Source of the DNA: Thermocrispum agreste DSM 44070
GTDB taxonomy: Bacteria > Actinomycetota > Actinomycetes > Mycobacteriales > Pseudonocardiaceae
Reading direction: 5' to 3'
NCBI RefSeq assembly: GCF_000427905.1
Contig: NZ_KE386603.1
Span: 58,303-122,302 of the forward strand
Length of the DNA: 64,000 nt
The translations under genes were made by a program, and so were the position numbers. Below, piece after piece: positions 27,286 to 35,939 of this stretch (positions are counted from its first letter, which is position 1; every line of letters begins with the position of its first letter). The notes under the pieces were generated by a model. That model worked only from the letters and a program-made list of their open reading frames with translations. It had not been told where the DNA came from and did no database searches.

Positions 27286-27361
27286 GTTCTTCGCCGGGCA
27301 GGCCTGTGTCTGCTGCGCGGCGATGCGGATCGGTGGCCAGCACGGCACGGGTCAGCACGGC

Positions 27362-27452
27362 ACTGTCGCCCGTGGCGCGTGGGCAGGACACCGTGGTCAC
27401 CGCACAACCCGGGATGCTCACGACTGTCGCCCGTGGCGCGTGGGCAGGACAC
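27362..27452. repeat. Perfect 30-bp direct repeat upstream of ispE
   Basis: ACTGTCGCCCGTGGCGCGTG and the next ten bases occur identically at 27362-27391 and 27423-27452 (period 61). The copies lie between the metN stop and the ispE promoter; the second ends 28 bp before the -10 box. Confidence 0.95.
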
Positions 27453-27480
27453 ACGCTGGGGCGGCCGGATGGTGCAGGCG

Positions 27481-27486
27481 TAGGCT
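27481..27486 (+). promoter_or_regulatory. -10 box TAGGCT of leaderless ispE
   Basis: TAGGCT ends 7 nt before GTG 27494. It shows that ispE has its own promoter and need not depend on the metN transcript. Confidence 0.55.
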
Positions 27487-27493
27487 GAGGTTC

Positions 27494-28459
27494 GTGCTTG
27501 CCGTGGTACCTCCCCCGGTCACCGTGCGAGTGCCGGCGAAGATCAACCTGCACCTGTCGGTCGGCGACAAGCGACCCGACGGGTATCACGAGCTGACGTC
27601 GGTCTTCCAGGCGCTGTCGCTGACCGACGAGGTCACCGTCGCGGCGGGGGAGGAGCCGGGCATCGACGTCACCGGCGAAGGCGCGGACGACGTGCCACGG
27701 GGCGCGAACAACCTCGCCTGGCGAGCGGTGCGCGAGCTGGCTGCGCACGTCGGCCGGTCCGAAGACGAGACCAAGGTGCGGGTGCTCATCAACAAGGGCA
27801 TCCCGGTGGCGGGCGGCATGGCAGGCGGCAGCGCCGATGCCGCCGCGGCGCTGGTGGGCTTGGCCGCGCTGTGGCGGCTGGAGATCAGCCGCGAGGAGCT
27901 GATGAAGATCGGCGCGCGCATCGGCAGCGACGTGCCGTTCGCGCTGTCCGGCGGTACCGCGCTGGGCACGGGCCGGGGCGAACAGCTGGTACCGGTCCTG
28001 GGCAGGCACACGTACCACTGGGTGCTGGCGTTCGGCAACCGCGGCCTGTCCACGCCGCGCGTCTACGACGAACTCGACCGGCTCAGATCCGAAGGGGACC
28101 CGCCACGGATCGGCTCCCACCAGCCGTTGCTGGAGGCGCTGGCGTCCGGTGACCCCCGGCAGGTGGGGTTGCTGCTGGGCAACGACTTGCAAGCGGCCGC
28201 GGTGTCGTTGCGGCCGTCGCTGCGGCGCACGTTGCGAGCCGGCGTGGACGCGGGGGCACTGGCCGGTATCGTGTCCGGGTCCGGCCCGACGTGCGCATTC
28301 CTGTGCAGCGACGCCGATGCCGCGGTGGAAGTGGCGGCGGAGCTGGCCGGGGCCGGGGTCTGCCGCACGGTGCGCGTGGCACAGGGCCCGGTGCCGGGTG
28401 CGCGCGTGGTCAGCGCCGGCGAGCCGAGCAAACCGACCCCGCCCGAGGTGCATGCGTGA
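27494..28459 (+). CDS. ispE: 4-diphosphocytidyl-2-C-methyl-D-erythritol kinase
   Basis: A 321-residue GHMP kinase of the non-mevalonate isoprenoid pathway that phosphorylates CDP-methylerythritol. It has [20 protein letters not shown] at the N-terminus, the ATP loop [27 protein letters not shown] and the C-terminal [12 protein letters not shown] 27494 is set by the leaderless promoter; longer in-frame starts run back through the 30-bp repeats. It is followed after 28 bp by an ABC-F gene. Confidence 0.95.
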   Translation: MLAVVPPPVTVRVPAKINLHLSVGDKRPDGYHELTSVFQALSLTDEVTVAAGEEPGIDVTGEGADDVPRGANNLAWRAVRELAAHVGRSEDETKVRVLINKGIPVAGGMAGGSADAAAALVGLAALWRLEISREELMKIGARIGSDVPFALSGGTALGTGRGEQLVPVLGRHTYHWVLAFGNRGLSTPRVYDELDRLRSEGDPPRIGSHQPLLEALASGDPRQVGLLLGNDLQAAAVSLRPSLRRTLRAGVDAGALAGIVSGSGPTCAFLCSDADAAVEVAAELAGAGVCRTVRVAQGPVPGARVVSAGEPSKPTPPEVHA

Positions 28460-28487
28460 AGCAGGTGACCGAGCCCGAGGTTCGCGC

Positions 28488-30248
28488 GTGAGCAACCTGA
28501 TCAACCTGGAGTCAGTCAGCAAGGCGTTCGGCGAGCGTGTGCTGCTGGACGGCGTCTCGCTCGGCGTCCACGCCGGGGAGCGCATCGGCGTGGTCGGCCT
28601 GAACGGCAGCGGGAAGACGACGCTGCTGGAGGTGATGGCCGGGCTCGAACCGCCGGATGCCGGCCGGGTCAGCCGGGCGCGCGACCTGCGCATGGCGGTG
28701 GTGACCCAGCGCAGCGAACTGGATCCGGACGCCACGGTCCGGGACGTCGTGCTGAAGGACTTCGCCGCCGATCACGAGTGGGCGGCCGATCCGCGGGTGC
28801 GCAGCATCGTCGACGGGCTGGGCATCGCTGCCTTTGGCTGGGACACGCCGGCCGGCACGCTGTCCGGTGGGCAGCGGCGGCGGGTCGCGCTGGCAGCCGC
28901 GCTGGTGGGCGAGCTGGACCTGGTCGTCCTCGACGAACCGACCAACCACCTGGACGTCGAGGGCATTCAGTGGCTGGCCGATCACCTGGTGGCTCGCCGC
29001 GTCGCCCTGGTGGTGGTCACGCACGACCGGTGGTTCTTGGACACCGTGTGCGAGCGCACCTGGGAAGTCGTCGACGGGCGGGTCGAACAGTACGAGGGTG
29101 GCTATTCGGACTGGATCTTCGCGCGGGCCGAACGCGCGCGGCTGGCCGCTGCCGCGGAGGAGAAGCGGCTGAACCTGGTTCGGAAGGAACTCGCCTGGTT
29201 GCGCCGGGGACCGCCGGCGCGCACGTCGAAGCCGCGGTTCCGGATCGAGGCCGCCGAGGCGCTGATCGCGGACGTCCCGCCGCCGCGCGACACGGTGGAG
29301 CTGCAGGCGTTCGCCAAGCGCCGGCTCGGCAAGACGGTGCTGGAGCTGGAGGGCGTGTCGCTGACGCTGGGCTCCCGGCGGCTGCTGGACGACGTCACCT
29401 GGCGGATCGGGCCGGGCGACCGGATCGGCCTGGTCGGGGTGAACGGGTCGGGCAAGACGTCGGTGCTCAGGGTGCTTGCCGGGGACCTGCTGCCGGAATC
29501 GGGCCGCGTGGTGCGCGGCAAGACCGTGCGACTGGCCTGGCTGCGGCAGGAACTGGACGACCTGCCGGGCCAGTTGCGGGTGATCGAAGCGCTGGAGGAG
29601 GTCGCCCGCCGCATCGTGCTGGGCAAGCGCGAGCTGACCGCGTCCCAGCTCGCCGAGCGGCTCGGGTTCCCGCCGGCGCGGCAGTGGACGCCCGTCGAGG
29701 AGTTGTCCGGCGGCGAGCGCCGTCGGTTGCAGTTGTGCCGGTTGTTGATGGCCGAGCCGAACGTGTTGCTGCTCGACGAGCCGACCAACGATCTGGACAT
29801 CGACACCCTGCAGCAGCTCGAGGATCTGCTCGACGACTGGGCGGGCAGCCTCATCGTGGTGTCCCACGACCGCTATCTCATCGAGCGGGTGTGCGACACG
29901 GTGGTCGCGCTGTACGGGGACGGCGCGGTGACCAACGTGCCGGGCGGGATCGAGCAGTACCTGGCGCGGCGGCGTGACGCGCTGGCGGAGCGGAAACCGC
30001 CCCAGCGGGAGGCCGCCAAGACGCCATCGCGAGCGGCCGAGGAGCGGGCGGCGCGCAAGGAGCTGGCGCGCCTGGAGCGCAAGCTCGACACCCTGCAGGA
30101 GAAGGAGAAGAGCCTGCACGCCGCGCTGGCGGAAGCGGCTACGGATCCGGATCGCCTGCTCGAGCTCGACGCGGAACTGAAGAGCGTGCTGGCGGAGAAG
30201 GAGTCGGTGGAGCAGCGCTGGCTGGAGCTGGCCGAAGGTCTTGAATAG
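28488..30248 (+). CDS. ABC-F family ATPase
   Basis: A 586-residue soluble protein with two ABC domains and no membrane segment. Both have full motifs: GLNGSGKTT, LSGGQRRRV and VVLDEPTNHLD in the first, GVNGSGKTS, LSGGERRRL and LLLDEPTNDLD in the second. A charged linker (about residues 215-260) and a C-terminal coiled coil (about 525-586) are as in translation factors of the ABC-F class (EttA/Uup-like). It most likely acts on the ribosome and may protect against stalling or an antibiotic. GTG 28488 is preferred; ATG 28452 would add 12 residues inside the end of ispE. Confidence 0.9.
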   Translation: MSNLINLESVSKAFGERVLLDGVSLGVHAGERIGVVGLNGSGKTTLLEVMAGLEPPDAGRVSRARDLRMAVVTQRSELDPDATVRDVVLKDFAADHEWAADPRVRSIVDGLGIAAFGWDTPAGTLSGGQRRRVALAAALVGELDLVVLDEPTNHLDVEGIQWLADHLVARRVALVVVTHDRWFLDTVCERTWEVVDGRVEQYEGGYSDWIFARAERARLAAAAEEKRLNLVRKELAWLRRGPPARTSKPRFRIEAAEALIADVPPPRDTVELQAFAKRRLGKTVLELEGVSLTLGSRRLLDDVTWRIGPGDRIGLVGVNGSGKTSVLRVLAGDLLPESGRVVRGKTVRLAWLRQELDDLPGQLRVIEALEEVARRIVLGKRELTASQLAERLGFPPARQWTPVEELSGGERRRLQLCRLLMAEPNVLLLDEPTNDLDIDTLQQLEDLLDDWAGSLIVVSHDRYLIERVCDTVVALYGDGAVTNVPGGIEQYLARRRDALAERKPPQREAAKTPSRAAEERAARKELARLERKLDTLQEKEKSLHAALAEAATDPDRLLELDAELKSVLAEKESVEQRWLELAEGLE

Positions 30249-30771
30249 TCCGGACGGGTCGTGCGGGCGAGTTCGGCTCGTTGCTGATCGCTGCTGCACG
30301 CCGGTGGTGGACGAGGAGGGGGAGCTGGGTCACTGGGACGACGAGCCGGGAGTGATCCGGCTTCCGGACGGACGCAAGGTGCGCGGGACGGGCGTCAAGC
30401 GGCCGCGTGGCGACGTTCCGGCGCCGGAATTCGCGGTCTACCTGCTGGGGCGCGATCCGGGCATCACCGCCTGGCCGAACCGGTGGGTTCAGTGGGGCGA
30501 CTTCCGGCTTCCCCGCGACCGCGCCGATGCCGTCGACGCGCTCCGTGAAGCACATGCGCGTGCTCCGGAGGAACGTGTCGAGATCGCCTGTGGCGCCGGG
30601 GTCGGCCGTACCGGGGCGGCATTGGCGATCCTGGCCACGTTGAGTGGTGTTCCCGCCGCGGAGGCTGTCGCGTGGGTGCGGGCGCGCTACCACCCTCGTG
30701 CGGTGGAGACGCGTTGGCAGCGTGCCTGGGTTGCCGCTGATCCGGTTGGCGCCGGGGGACGCCGCGACTAG
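30241..30771 (+). CDS. Protein-tyrosine-phosphatase-like protein
   Basis: A 176-residue protein with a cysteine phosphatase P-loop CGAGVGRTG (C117-x5-R123), followed by a helix as in dual-specificity phosphatases. The family histidine before the cysteine is alanine here (EIACGAG). Upstream sequence such as GHWDDEPGVIRLPDGRKVRG forms the N-terminal fold. TTG 30241 overlaps the end of the ABC-F gene by 8 bp. The true start may be a later GTG. The substrate is unknown; it might act on proteins or small phosphates. Confidence 0.7.
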   Translation: MNSPDGSCGRVRLVADRCCTPVVDEEGELGHWDDEPGVIRLPDGRKVRGTGVKRPRGDVPAPEFAVYLLGRDPGITAWPNRWVQWGDFRLPRDRADAVDALREAHARAPEERVEIACGAGVGRTGAALAILATLSGVPAAEAVAWVRARYHPRAVETRWQRAWVAADPVGAGGRRD

Positions 30772-31334
30772 TCCGCGACGTGGTTTTGAGAATGCGCGAC
30801 AGCGCCGGCAGCCGTGTGCCGACGGACGGAATTGACCGTGGTGCAGGGTGGGCCGACCGCTGTGGGTCAGCGCTCAGCGATGTGCATGCCGCCGGAACCC
30901 AAGGTTCCGGTTACCAGAGGCCGGGTGGGGCCGGTGCGGGTTTCGATTGAACTTGGTGCAGGTGATGGGGTGGTGAAGATCAGCGGGCGCTCGCGTGGTC
31001 GGGGCGAGTGCTCGGTGTGGCCGCTGCGCCCGCTGTCGGTGGTGCACTCGGCGATCCGGCTGGTGCTCTGGGTGGTGTTGGGCGCGGCTGGGTTTCATGG
31101 ACTCCCCCGGTGATGAGGGGATGAGTTTGTGTCCGGTGCGGCCTCGGGTGGCTGGCGATCGAGTTGGCCCGTGTTTCGGTTGGTGCCGGGGCTCGGCTGG
31201 CAGGCGCTTGGGTTCGTGCCCGGATGGCGCCGGAGTGCATGCCCAAGCCTCGGGGCCGGCTGACCGGCGGTCGAGAGCGCGCCCAAAGGCAGGTTTGGCC
31301 GCCGACGATCCCGGCTGGCGCCGGAAGCTCCTGG
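30772..31334. other. G/T-rich spacer without a recognisable gene
   Basis: This 563-bp convergent gap between the phosphatase and VOC genes holds long open frames on both strands but none with a start, ribosome site and family similarity together. The + strand is rich in G and T. No terminator with a U-run was found. Confidence 0.5.
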
Positions 31335-31733
31335 TCAGCCGGCAGCGGGGCTGGTGAGCTGGATCAGGTTGCCGCAGGTGTCGTCCAGCACCGCGGTGAC
31401 CACCGGGCCCATCTCGGTCGGCTCCTGGATGAACCGGACCCCTTTGGCCAGCAGTTCCGCGTGCGCGGCCCGCACGTCGTCCACCGCGAACGACGCCGCC
31501 GGGATCCCGTCGGTGACCAGCGCCTCCTTGTACGCTTTCGCCGCCGGGTGCTGGTCCGGTTCCAGCAGCAGTTCGGTGCCGTCCGGCTCGTCCGGGCTGA
31601 CCACGGTCAGCCACCGGTACTCGCCCATCGGAACGTCGTGCTTCTGCACGAAACCGAGCTGCTTGGTGTAGAACTCGAGGGCCTTGGCCTGGTCGTCGAC
31701 GAGCACGCTCGTCAGGTTGATGCGGATGCTCAT
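31335..31733 (-). CDS. VOC-family (glyoxalase/bleomycin-resistance) protein
   Basis: A 132-residue vicinal-oxygen-chelate protein with the two beta-alpha-beta-beta-beta modules. The first begins INLTSVLVDDQAKALEFYT and the second FAVDDVRAAHAELLAKGV, ending with VLDDTCGNLIQL, where a metal ligand is usually found as D/E-x-x-GN. Members detoxify or bind antibiotics or act as small dioxygenases. ATG 31733 has GGGAGGA and overlaps the arsR stop as ATGA, so it is the second gene of a self-regulated operon. Confidence 0.88.
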   Translation of the reverse strand: MSIRINLTSVLVDDQAKALEFYTKQLGFVQKHDVPMGEYRWLTVVSPDEPDGTELLLEPDQHPAAKAYKEALVTDGIPAASFAVDDVRAAHAELLAKGVRFIQEPTEMGPVVTAVLDDTCGNLIQLTSPAAG

Positions 31734-32011
31734 GGGTCCTCCCGGTCGGCCAGCCAGCGGTCGACGATCTCGCGAAGTGGTTCGGTGTGCAAGTGATGCA
31801 CACGGGTGCGTCCGGAACGGTGCGAGCTGACCAGGCCCGCCTCCTTCAGCACCGCGATGTGCTGAGAGATCGCCTGCCTGCTCGACGTCACGTTGTGCCG
31901 CGTGGCCAGGCGGGCACACAGCTCGAACAGGCTTTGTCCGTCCCGCTCGGCCAGCTCGTCCAGGATCAATCGCCTGGTCGGGTCGGCCAGCGCCTTGTAG
32001 ACGTCTCCCAT
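31730..32011 (-). CDS. ArsR-family regulator
   Basis: A 93-residue winged-helix repressor: YKALADPTRRLILDELAERD, then the HTH with SRQAISQHIAVLKEAGLV and the wing SGRTRVHHL. No classical metal-binding ELCVCDL cysteine box is present, so it is probably of the non-metal branch often paired with VOC or AHSA1 proteins. ATG 32011 is 8 nt after a -10 box (TATCAT), suggesting a leaderless mRNA. An upstream in-frame ATG at 32044 would place the operator inside the gene. It probably represses itself and the VOC gene. Confidence 0.88.
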   Translation of the reverse strand: MGDVYKALADPTRRLILDELAERDGQSLFELCARLATRHNVTSSRQAISQHIAVLKEAGLVSSHRSGRTRVHHLHTEPLREIVDRWLADREDP

Positions 32012-32019
32012 CTCCGCCG

Positions 32020-32049
32020 ATGATATGCAAGTAGTTACTTGCATGTAAA
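32020..32049 (-). promoter_or_regulatory. arsR promoter with embedded operator palindrome
   Basis: On the minus strand TTTACA (32044-32049) and TATCAT (32020-32025) are 18 nt apart. Between them, and touching both, lies ATGCAAGTAGTTACTTGCAT (32025-32044), an inverted repeat with perfect 9-bp arms and a 2-nt centre. A repressor bound there would exclude RNA polymerase. Confidence 0.8.
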
Positions 32050-32182
32050 CCCCGTCCGCCCGATCGAGCGGTGGTGGACGTCGAGCATGCTGCCGCCCGG
32101 ATGCCTCGACCGAGCACAGTTCGGCCGACGACGGCGCCTCCGGCCTGGAGGTCGACGTCGCGGAAAGCCCGGACAAGAGGAC

Positions 32183-32452
32183 ATGGAGAAGCAGGTGGCT
32201 GCACCGTCACCGTCTCGGCAGGCCCGGCTGGCCAACGCGGCAGAACCCCGGCGGGTGCTCAGGCGGTGGGCAGCGGACGCGGCGGCCGCGCGGCTCACTG
32301 CCCGTGTTCGGGAAGCGACGGAGCACGCGGTCGGCGCGCGACCAAAAATCACCGAACTGGCCGTCGTGTGGCGGAAAAGCCGAGGTGAGCGGCGGTTGCC
32401 GCGGGGTGTCGATGACCATACTGGCGGGCCAGGCCAACCGACTCGCCAGTAA
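32183..32452 (+). CDS. Possible small basic protein (89 codons)
   Basis: An open frame from ATG 32183, with GAGG 4-5 nt upstream, to TAA 32450-32452. The product would be helical and basic (AEPRRVLRRWAADAAAARL, then ITELAVVWRKSRGERR), with no recognised family. Its stop overlaps the -10 box of the next gene. It occupies most of the 418-bp gap between arsR and the acyl-AMP ligase. The coding signal is modest and it may be chance. Confidence 0.3.
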   Translation: MEKQVAAPSPSRQARLANAAEPRRVLRRWAADAAAARLTARVREATEHAVGARPKITELAVVWRKSRGERRLPRGVDDHTGGPGQPTRQ

Positions 32453-32455
32453 GGT
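32450..32455 (+). promoter_or_regulatory. -10 box TAAGGT of the acyl-AMP ligase gene
   Basis: TAAGGT ends 7 nt before ATG 32463 and no ribosome site is present, consistent with a leaderless mRNA. Confidence 0.5.
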
Positions 32456-32462
32456 TTCCGGT

Positions 32463-34160
32463 ATGAGCAGGTTCGTCGACACGATGATCGCCAGCGCGAC
32501 GTCGGCTGGTGGATCGCGCCGCGGAATCGTCACCGGTGAGCCGCACGAGCCGAAGCACCAGACATGGGCCGAGATTCACCAGCAGGCCCGGCGCTTCGCT
32601 GCGGGACTGGTGGCCGCGGGTCTCAAGCCAGGGCAGTCGGTCGGGGTGCTGGCTGCCGCGCCGGTGGTCATCGCGCCGACCGTGCAGGCCGTGTGGCTGG
32701 CCGGCGGCAGCGTGACGATGCTGCACCAGCCGACCCCGCGGACCGACCTGGCCGAGTGGGCGTCGGACACCGTGCGGGTGCTGCGCATGATCGGGTCCCA
32801 CCTGGTGCTGCTGGGTGACCCGTTCGATCAGCTGGCGCCGGTGCTGGAGCAGAACGGCATCCGTTACGTGCTGATCAGCGAGCTGCTGGAACACGGCGAG
32901 CCGCTGGCCGAACCGGTGCCGATGAGCGAGGATGATCTCGCGCTGCTGCAGCTGACCAGCGGCTCGACCGCCGATCCGAAAGCGGTCAAGATCACCCACG
33001 GCAACCTGATCGCGAACATGACGGCGATGGTCGAACGGGCCGAGCTCGACCCGGAGACCGACGTGTTGGTGTCCTGGCTGCCGACCTTCCACGACATGGG
33101 CATGGTCGGCTTCCTCACGCTGCCGATGACGTTCGGGGTGCGGCTGGTCAAGGTCACCCCGGCGGAGTTCCTCGCCGGTCCGCTGCTGTGGATCGACTTG
33201 ATCTCCCGGTACAAGGCGACGGTCACCGCAGCACCGAACTTCGCCTACGCGGTGGTCGGCAAGCGCCTGGCCCGGGAGACCGAGGACGGCAAGTACGACC
33301 TGTCCAGCTTGCGGATCGCGCTCAACGGCGCCGAGCCGATCGACCCCACGGCGGTTCGCACGTTCACCGACGCCGGTGCCCGGTTCGGCCTCGACCCGCG
33401 ATGCGTGTTCGCCGCCGACGGGATGGCCGAAGCCACCCTCGCGGTGTCGTTCGCGCCGTTGTTCACCGGCCTGCAGGTGGACGTGGTGGAAGCCGACGCG
33501 CTGGAGAACGACAACCGCGCCGTGCCGGTGCCCGAGGGCGATCCGCGGCGGGGCACCGACGAGGTGCGGCAGTTCGCGCTGCTGGGCACGCCACTGCCCG
33601 GGCTCGAGGCGCGGATCGTGGACGAGTCCGGCAAGCCGTTGCCGGAGCGGCACGTCGGTGAAATTCAGCTGCGCGGCGAGTCGATCACCCCGGGGTATCT
33701 GACCGTCGACGGGCCGCTGGACCTGCGTGACGCCGACGGCTGGTTCCCGACCGGCGACCTCGGCTACTTGGCAGGCGGGCAGATCGTCATCTGCGGCCGG
33801 AAGAAGGACGTCATCATCATGGGCGGCCGCAACATCTACCCGACGGACATCGAGCGTGCCGCGCAGTCGGTGGACGGCGTGCGCGCAGGCAACGCCATCG
33901 CGGTGCGGATCGACGCCGGAACGCGGCGGGAACGCTACGCCGTCGTGCTGGAGTCGCGGCTGGCAGGCACCGACCAGGAGAAGGAGATCGCGCGGGCGGT
34001 GACCAGCCGGGTGACGGACGCGGTGGGCGTCCGGCCGTACGCGGTCGTGGTCCTGCCGCCGGGCAGCCTGCCCAAGACCCCGTCGGGCAAGGTCAAGCGG
34101 GCGGCCACGGCCAGCGAGTTCGCCAAGGAGATCAACGAAGCGTCGGCATTGGCCGGCTAG
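32463..34160 (+). CDS. Fatty acyl-AMP ligase / acyl-CoA synthetase-like enzyme
   Basis: A 565-residue adenylate-forming enzyme. It has A3 LTSGSTADPKAVKITHGN, A5-like VFAADGMAEATLAVSF, DGWFPTGDLGYL, GRKKDVIIMGGRNIYPTDIE and the C-terminal lysine loop PKTPSGKVKR. FADGMAEAT-type A5 and the overall length are typical of fatty acyl-AMP ligases that load chains onto carrier proteins. Its position between ispE and pth matches M. tuberculosis Rv1013 (pks16). ATG 32463 follows a leaderless promoter. The acyl substrate is unknown. Confidence 0.88.
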   Translation: MSRFVDTMIASATSAGGSRRGIVTGEPHEPKHQTWAEIHQQARRFAAGLVAAGLKPGQSVGVLAAAPVVIAPTVQAVWLAGGSVTMLHQPTPRTDLAEWASDTVRVLRMIGSHLVLLGDPFDQLAPVLEQNGIRYVLISELLEHGEPLAEPVPMSEDDLALLQLTSGSTADPKAVKITHGNLIANMTAMVERAELDPETDVLVSWLPTFHDMGMVGFLTLPMTFGVRLVKVTPAEFLAGPLLWIDLISRYKATVTAAPNFAYAVVGKRLARETEDGKYDLSSLRIALNGAEPIDPTAVRTFTDAGARFGLDPRCVFAADGMAEATLAVSFAPLFTGLQVDVVEADALENDNRAVPVPEGDPRRGTDEVRQFALLGTPLPGLEARIVDESGKPLPERHVGEIQLRGESITPGYLTVDGPLDLRDADGWFPTGDLGYLAGGQIVICGRKKDVIIMGGRNIYPTDIERAAQSVDGVRAGNAIAVRIDAGTRRERYAVVLESRLAGTDQEKEIARAVTSRVTDAVGVRPYAVVVLPPGSLPKTPSGKVKRAATASEFAKEINEASALAG

Positions 34161-34697
34161 GCGAAAGAAAGGTGCCTTCCCGCGCCAAGGGTGGGCGAGC
34201 TGTGGCGGTGGTTGGCTGAGTCCGCTGCCAACGACGTCGGCTGGCTTGGGAAATGCCGATGTTGGTCTTGCCGGTCCGATGTCGGTCTTGCCGGTGAGGT
34301 GGGTGCGGTCGTGTCCGGCTGGGTGGTGCCTTCGGTACCTGCCGGCTGGGTCAGGTGCCGATATCGGCGTCGACGGGCGGGACGGATGCAGCCGATTTCG
34401 ACGGCTTGGCGGGGTAGCAGTCGGCTTTCGGCTGTGTGGGTGGTGGCCTTGGCGTGGTGTGGCCGGGTGAACGCGGTGGTATCGCCTGATCTGCCGGGGG
34501 TCGGCGGCAATGACCAGCCGGGTGCGCGCAGATGTTGGTGATGCCGGGTGGGGTGGCGCGGTCATCGGCCCTGATCTCCGGCGTCAACCGGAGCGATACG
34601 TCGGACGGGATCGAGACCCGGGGTGCGCCTGGGCTTGAAGTGCGGGAGCGAAAAGCTTGTTGGCGTGCCGTGTCCGAGCAGGCGTGCCACGCCTGAT
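34161..34697. repeat. G/T-rich convergent spacer with a 20-bp tandem repeat
   Basis: This 537-bp gap between the convergent acyl-AMP ligase and pth genes has no supported gene. CCGATGTTGGTCTTGCCGGT (34256-34275) is followed directly by a copy with one change (34276-34295). Confidence 0.7.
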
Positions 34698-35291
34698 TCA
34701 GTGGAAGGCGTTCTGAGCCGCGGCCAGGCCCTTGGCGACCAGGGTTTCCACCGCGTCGGCGCAGCGGTCGATGTGGAACGCCAGTTCCTTGCGCTCCACC
34801 GCGGAGAAGTCCTTGAGCACGTAGTCGGCAGGATCCATCCGGCCCGGTGGCCTGCCGATCCCGAACCGGACCCGGTAATAGTCCCGGGTGCCCAGCGACG
34901 ACGACAGTGAGCGCAGGCCGTTGTGCCCGTTCTCGCCGCCACCGAACTTCAGCTTCACCTGGCCGAATTCCAGGTCCAGCTCGTCGTGCACCACGACGAT
35001 GCCGTGCGGCTCGACACCGAAATAGCGCGCGGCGGCCTTCACCGGGCCACCGGAGAGGTTCATGTAGCTGCGCGGCTTCACCAGCGCGGCACTGACCCCC
35101 GCCAGGCGGCACTGCAGCAGCTCGACGCCTGACTTGTGCGCTTTGAACGATCCGCCGACCCGGTCGGCGAGTTCGTCGAGCACCAGGAAGCCGATGTTGT
35201 GCCTGGTGGCCGCGTAGCGCGGGCCGGGGTTGCCGAGGCCGGCGAGCAGAATCCGCTCGCCGGCGCCCGGCACATCGGTCTGAGTGGCCAC
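34698..35291 (-). CDS. pth: Peptidyl-tRNA hydrolase
   Basis: A 197-residue enzyme that recycles peptidyl-tRNA dropped from ribosomes. Catalytic residues are in place: N21 in GLGNPG, H31 in TRHNIGF, and the aspartate in VVHDELDL (D104). The C-terminal FGIGRPPGRMDPADYVL contacts the tRNA. It lies 18 bp downstream of rplY and is probably co-transcribed with it, as in mycobacteria (Rv1014c-Rv1015c). Confidence 0.95.
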   Translation of the reverse strand: MATQTDVPGAGERILLAGLGNPGPRYAATRHNIGFLVLDELADRVGGSFKAHKSGVELLQCRLAGVSAALVKPRSYMNLSGGPVKAAARYFGVEPHGIVVVHDELDLEFGQVKLKFGGGENGHNGLRSLSSSLGTRDYYRVRFGIGRPPGRMDPADYVLKDFSAVERKELAFHIDRCADAVETLVAKGLAAAQNAFH

Positions 35292-35309
35292 TGTCGGTGT
35301 TCCGAAGGG

Positions 35310-35939
35310 TTACTCGGATGCTTCTTCCTTGGCCTCGCCGGCCTCCTCGGCGGGCTGCTCCGCGGCGGTCTCGCCCTCCATGGCCTCGGCCGTCGGGGCC
35401 TCGTTGACCACCACGACGACGGACTCCGCGTCGGTGACCAGCTGGGCACCCTTGGGCAACGTGACGTCGGCGGCGGTGATCGTGGTGCCGACCGGCGCGT
35501 CTTCCAGGTCGACCGTGAGCTCTTCCGGGATGTTCAGCGCGTCGACCTCGATGCTGAGCACGTCCAGCTCCTGCAGCACCAGGCCGCCCGGCGCCGGGTC
35601 GCCGGTGAGCACCACCGGCACGTTCACCTCGACCCGCTCGCCGCGCTGCAGGACCTGCAGGTCGACGTGCTCGATGTAGTTCTTCAACGGGTGCACCTGG
35701 ATGCTCTTGGTCAGCGCCAGCTGCGGCTTGTCGCCTTCGATGTCCAGGGTCAGCACCGCGTTGCGGCCGTGCTCGCGGATCACCCGGGCGAACTCGATGG
35801 CGGGCAGCGACAGGTGCTTCGGCTCGGTGCCGTGGCCGTACAGCACCGCAGGAATCTTGCCTGCGCGGCGCGCACGCCGGGCGGCACCCTTGCCGAACTC
35901 GGTACGTTGCTGGACGACCAGCTTGATCTCTTCGGACAC
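35310..35939 (-). CDS. rplY: 50S ribosomal protein L25 / general stress protein Ctc
   Basis: A 209-residue two-domain L25. The N-terminal 5S-rRNA-binding domain has TEFGKGAARRARRAGKIPAV and YGHGTEPKHL. The C-terminal TL5/CTC domain is at about 95-185, followed by an acidic Glu/Ala-rich tail (AEQPAEEAGEAKEEASE). GTG 35939 has GAGGAG 6 nt upstream. A candidate -10 TAGACT lies at 36074-36079 on the minus strand, giving a leader of about 130 nt. Confidence 0.94.
   Translation of the reverse strand: MSEEIKLVVQQRTEFGKGAARRARRAGKIPAVLYGHGTEPKHLSLPAIEFARVIREHGRNAVLTLDIEGDKPQLALTKSIQVHPLKNYIEHVDLQVLQRGERVEVNVPVVLTGDPAPGGLVLQELDVLSIEVDALNIPEELTVDLEDAPVGTTITAADVTLPKGAQLVTDAESVVVVVNEAPTAEAMEGETAAEQPAEEAGEAKEEASE

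Noticed and set aside
30845-31085. Roughly 75-codon open stretch on the minus strand ending in TLGSGGMHIAER
   Set aside because: It has no ATG, GTG or TTG near its upstream end and no ribosome site; treated as spacer DNA.
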